6,409 nucleotides of DNA from an uncultured Dialister sp. (GTDB taxonomy: Bacteria > Bacillota > Negativicutes > Veillonellales > Dialisteraceae), in contig NZ_UPZP01000115.1 of assembly GCF_900538805.1 (NCBI RefSeq), forward strand, positions 1 through 6,409. The letters are read 5' to 3'. The position numbers were made by a program, and so were the translations under genes. Positions 4,174-6,409 of this stretch are shown piece by piece. Numbering within the stretch: the stretch's first letter is position 1; each line of letters opens with the position of its first letter. The notes beneath the pieces are model-generated. The model searched no databases. It had not been told where the DNA came from and saw only the letters and a program-made list of their open reading frames with translations.

Positions 4174-4629
4174 TCACTTCTTCCCCTTTTTCCCTTTCTT
4201 TCCTTTTTTCTTATCCTTTTTCCCGTGCTTCTTTCCCTTCTTTTCCTTTTTAGCCAGAAGCTCTTCCGCTTCGGGGATGGAGTGGGCTTCATTGAGGGGA
4301 ATGAGGTCTTCTTCGTCCAGGTTCCAGTCGCCTTCGATGTTATCTTCTCCGTCCGGGTCGCCCAGGGTATGGGTCTTGAATTCCAGGTTCAAATCCCCGT
4401 CCATGGCATCGGTTACCGGGCCTTCTTCGCTCTTCCCTGCCAGTTCCGTGAGGATTCCCATCATTTCATCAGCCAGACGGGAAATCTGGCGGATTCTTTC
4501 CTCCTCCGCCGGCCGGAAGTCGGGGCTGGGGGAAAGCATATAGGTTCGAAGAAAGGCCTGATTATCCTTCAAGTCCTCCTCCAGGGTGTGAAGCCTGTCT
4601 TTCAGGGACATTTTCTTATCACTGCTCAT
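4174..4629 (-). CDS. Small acidic protein with lysine-rich tail, coupled to the CNNM/CorC gene
   Basis: I do not recognise this 151-residue soluble protein. Residues 1-65 are charged and mostly helical in character, with a possible coiled coil at about 8-30 and 41-66. Residues 67-123 are acidic and Gly/Asp/Glu-rich with LNLEF and WNLDEEDLIPL stretches. The last 25 residues (127-151) contain 17 lysines in GKK/DKK-type repeats. Such tails bind nucleic acid, phospholipid heads or other polyanions, or contact the acidic middle; which applies is unknown. The ATG at 4629 has AGGAGG 9 bases upstream and overlaps the end of the membrane protein gene by 11 bases, so the two are very likely co-translated and may work together. 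An alternative ATG lies six codons later. The tail is encoded by a purine-rich run that could be prone to slippage. Confidence 0.75.
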   Translation of the reverse strand: MSSDKKMSLKDRLHTLEEDLKDNQAFLRTYMLSPSPDFRPAEEERIRQISRLADEMMGILTELAGKSEEGPVTDAMDGDLNLEFKTHTLGDPDGEDNIEGDWNLDEEDLIPLNEAHSIPEAEELLAKKEKKGKKHGKKDKKKGKKGKKGKK

Positions 4630-5974
4630 GTTTGGTTTCCTCCTCTTCTTTACCTTTCGTTACAAGCACTTTGTCCACCCGCCGGTTATCGCAGTCCATG
4701 ACCTCGAAGGTGAAACTGCCATACCGGGCTTTTTCTGTTTCTTTCGGTATATATCCAAGGAGATAGGTAATAAATCCCCCTAATGTCTTGTAATAACCCT
4801 CCGCTTCTCCCGGAAGCTCGTCTTCCATGTGGAAATACTCCCGGAAATCGTCGATGGAACAGAGCCCTTCCACCAGCCAGGAATTTTCAGAGCGGCGGAT
4901 AAACTTGTTCTGCTCTTCCAGGATATCCTCCTTGTCTCCGGGCATGTCTCCCACGATTTCCTCCAGCACATCATGAAGGGTGATAAGCCCCGACAGGGTG
5001 CCGTATTCATCAATCACAATGGCCTCATGAACACCGCGGGTGCGGAAAAGTTTCAGCACCTTGGTCAAGGTCAGGGTCTCCGGAATGTACACCGGCGCAT
5101 GGACCGTTTCCATGAGGGACTTCTTCAAAGCCTTCCCCGGATGGGCATGCTGATCCATCAGTACATCAGAGAGATCCGCCAGCCCCTTGAAATCATCGAG
5201 GGAGCCGCTGCCCAGGGGCAGACGGAAATGGGACGTCTTCGTCATATCGGACCAGATTTTCTTCTCGCTGTCCTCCAGGTCGATCCAGTCCAGCTGGGGC
5301 CGTGCAGTCATGCAGTCCGCCGCCGTGCGGTCGTTCAGCTCAAACACATTATCAATGATTTCCGGTTCTTCCTTATCAAAGGTGCCCAGCTTAGCCCCCT
5401 GCTGGAGAAGCACCTTGATTTCCTCTTCAGAAACAGGCTGCTCCCCTTCCATGTGGATGCCAAGGAGACCCACCACGGTCTTGGTGGACCAGGCGGAAAA
5501 GAGAACCAGGGGTTTGCACACCGTGGCCATGATAATCATGGGGCGGGCCACAAAGCAGGCCGCCTTTTCCGGAATGGCAATGGCAATCCATTTCGGTGCC
5601 AGCTCCCCGATAATCAGGGAAAAATAAGTCACCAGCACCATCACCGCCACCATACTCACCATCTGGGCATAGGGCGCAAGCGGCGGAAACTTCGCCAGCT
5701 CCTCTCCCAGGGGCCCCGACAGGGAGGCTCCGGAAAACATACCGGTAATAATGCTGATGGTGGTAATACCCACCTGAATGGTAGAAAAAAGCTCCTCCTT
5801 CCGCTCTGCCAGACGCAGGGCATAGCCGGCACTCTTATTCCCTTCATCAATCATTTCCTGGAGCTTCGTCTTCCGCGCCCCCACAATGGCGATTTCCGCC
5901 AGGGAGCAGACCCCGTTGGCCAGAACCAGTAACACAATAATCAAAATTTCGAGCCATATGTGGCCGTCGTCCAT
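4619..5974 (-). CDS. CNNM/CorC-type hemolysin-family protein (DUF21, CBS pair, CorC_HlyC domain)
   Basis: This 451-residue inner-membrane protein has the full standard architecture. The N-terminal CNNM/DUF21 domain (about 6-190) has likely membrane segments near 6-28, 64-82, 103-125 and 137-160, and carries SLAEIAI (24-30) and GELAPKWIAIA (123-133), matching the family's conserved small-residue/AE and GEL-PK motifs. A CBS pair follows: the first repeat from EEPEIIDNVFELNDRTAADCMTAR (202-225) to about 275, the second about 282-343 with VIDEYGTLSGLITLHDVLEEIVGDM (320-344). The C-terminal CorC_HlyC domain spans about 357-440. Members are linked to magnesium export or homeostasis, with nucleotide binding at the CBS pair; the hemolysin name is historical. 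It is intact and of normal length. The ATG at 5974 has AAGGAG 8 bases upstream and an extended -10 promoter. It is first in a two-gene operon with the lysine-tail protein. Substrate is not provable from sequence. Confidence 0.92.
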   Translation of the reverse strand: MDDGHIWLEILIIVLLVLANGVCSLAEIAIVGARKTKLQEMIDEGNKSAGYALRLAERKEELFSTIQVGITTISIITGMFSGASLSGPLGEELAKFPPLAPYAQMVSMVAVMVLVTYFSLIIGELAPKWIAIAIPEKAACFVARPMIIMATVCKPLVLFSAWSTKTVVGLLGIHMEGEQPVSEEEIKVLLQQGAKLGTFDKEEPEIIDNVFELNDRTAADCMTARPQLDWIDLEDSEKKIWSDMTKTSHFRLPLGSGSLDDFKGLADLSDVLMDQHAHPGKALKKSLMETVHAPVYIPETLTLTKVLKLFRTRGVHEAIVIDEYGTLSGLITLHDVLEEIVGDMPGDKEDILEEQNKFIRRSENSWLVEGLCSIDDFREYFHMEDELPGEAEGYYKTLGGFITYLLGYIPKETEKARYGSFTFEVMDCDNRRVDKVLVTKGKEEEETKHEQ

Positions 5975-6022
5975 ACTTTTTACTCCTTTTTTATAAATAC
6001 TTGGGGATCATATCTTGGCTTC

Positions 6023-6031
6023 ATTATAACA
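6023..6031 (-). promoter_or_regulatory. Extended -10 promoter of the CNNM/CorC operon
   Basis: On the minus strand TGTTATAAT (6031-6023) is a perfect TATAAT preceded by the extended TG motif. No good -35 box is present at 16-18 bases, which fits an extended -10 promoter; a TTGAAC further upstream lies at 24 bases, too far. The predicted transcript start near 6016 leaves a leader of about 40 bases before the ATG. Confidence 0.7.
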
Positions 6032-6049
6032 TGAAATGAAAAGGAACGT

Positions 6050-6170
6050 AGGGTTCAAAGGGTTCAAAGGAGAAAGGTGGACGGGCCCTGCGGGCCCGAA
6101 GGTTCTTAAGGTTCTTAGGTTTGACGGGCCTTTGGCCCGAGGGTTGTAGTGGGCGCCTTCGGCGCCAGTT
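6050..6170. repeat. Hairpin repeat unit, copy 3 (partial)
   Basis: It starts with GGGTTCAAAGGGTTCAAAGG, then CGGGCCC-TGC-GGGCCCG (6082-6098), the direct repeat GGTTCTTAAGGTTCTTAGG, CGGGCC-TTT-GGCCCG (6125-6139), the spacer AGGGTTGTAGT and GGCGCC-TTC-GGCGCC (6152-6166). Order and spacers match the first part of the copies at 1616 and 3068, with different stems; the middle hairpins of those copies are missing. It lies immediately upstream of the CNNM/CorC promoter. Confidence 0.8.
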
Positions 6171-6409
6171 TGATAAAACCACGGTAGTGGGCTAGTGCAC
6201 TAGTGAGCTGGTGAGCTAGGAAAACCTGGGAGCCGCCCTGGCGGGCGGGGAAAACAGGCAAACCGGGCCTGCGGCCCGGTTGTTTGGTTTTCTCTCCAGA
6301 ATACTGTAAGAAACGTATGACTCAAAAATCTTCTGCCTCAATCTCTCGTTTCCCCTTGAGGGGAACGCCACGTAGTGGCAAAGGGTGTACGAGGTCAAGC
6401 ACCGATGTG
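6171..6409. repeat. Further repeat modules to the right edge
   Basis: A small CTAGTG/TGAGCTRG repeat lies at 6188-6220, followed by CCGCCC-TGGC-GGGCGG, then ACCGGGCC-TGC-GGCCCGGT (6262-6280) followed by GTTTGGTTTTC, the same phrase that follows hairpins at about 321-334 and 1973-1985. From about 6314 to 6363 the sequence repeats the 354-402 stretch. GCCAC-GTA-GTGGC (6367-6379) follows. No gene is supported; the block continues past the window edge. Confidence 0.65.

Noticed and set aside
4829..5932. Long plus-strand open frame (367 codons)
   Set aside because: It lies wholly antisense to the CNNM/CorC gene, is rich in His/Gly/Arg as expected from a shadow frame, and has no recognisable domain.
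1..6409. tRNA, rRNA or known riboswitch
   Set aside because: No cloverleaf with a TTCGANTC-type arm and no recognised aptamer consensus was seen on either strand; structure in the repeats does not fit them.

Overview
The window looks like a chromosomal piece from a moderately GC-rich Firmicutes-type bacterium. The support is strong AGGAGG-type ribosome binding sites, an extended -10 promoter, short U-tailed intrinsic terminators and the gene families present. I lean weakly towards the Negativicutes, but nothing here proves genus or class. All five convincing complete genes are on the minus strand. Reading along that strand they are: a CNNM/CorC-type membrane protein (4619-5974) overlapping a small protein with a lysine-rich tail (4174-4629), uridine phosphorylase (2209-3012), a small two-helix membrane protein (1253-1513), and a six-helix Pr6Pr/AIG1-like membrane protein (462-1136). 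They look like ordinary housekeeping or accessory genes in four transcription units, not one pathway.

More than a third of the window is not coding. It is built from dispersed, modular repeats made of short perfect palindromes separated by conserved spacers. Blocks lie at about 76-420, 1616-2200, 3068-4160 and 6050-6409. The same modules recur between blocks: a five-hairpin unit (1616-1767, 3068-3240, partly 6050-6170), a segment bounded by inverted GGAAATGCACCCCTT ends (76-304, 1768-1927, 3241-3715), and a trailing hairpin segment (about 305-345, 1928-2200, 3804-4030).

Two features of these repeats stand out. First, stems at matching positions differ between copies but stay paired, while flanks or loops are conserved, so pairing appears to be maintained. 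Second, about 25 hairpins have a loop of exactly three bases that reads GNA on one strand, nearly always closed by a C-G pair. This is the class of DNA mini-hairpin known for unusual stability. The units also sit just upstream of three of the four transcription units in one orientation. No transposase is in the window, so if these elements are mobile they would have to be moved in trans.

The left edge (1-75) is AT-richer and may hold the end of a plus-strand gene that runs into a repeat.
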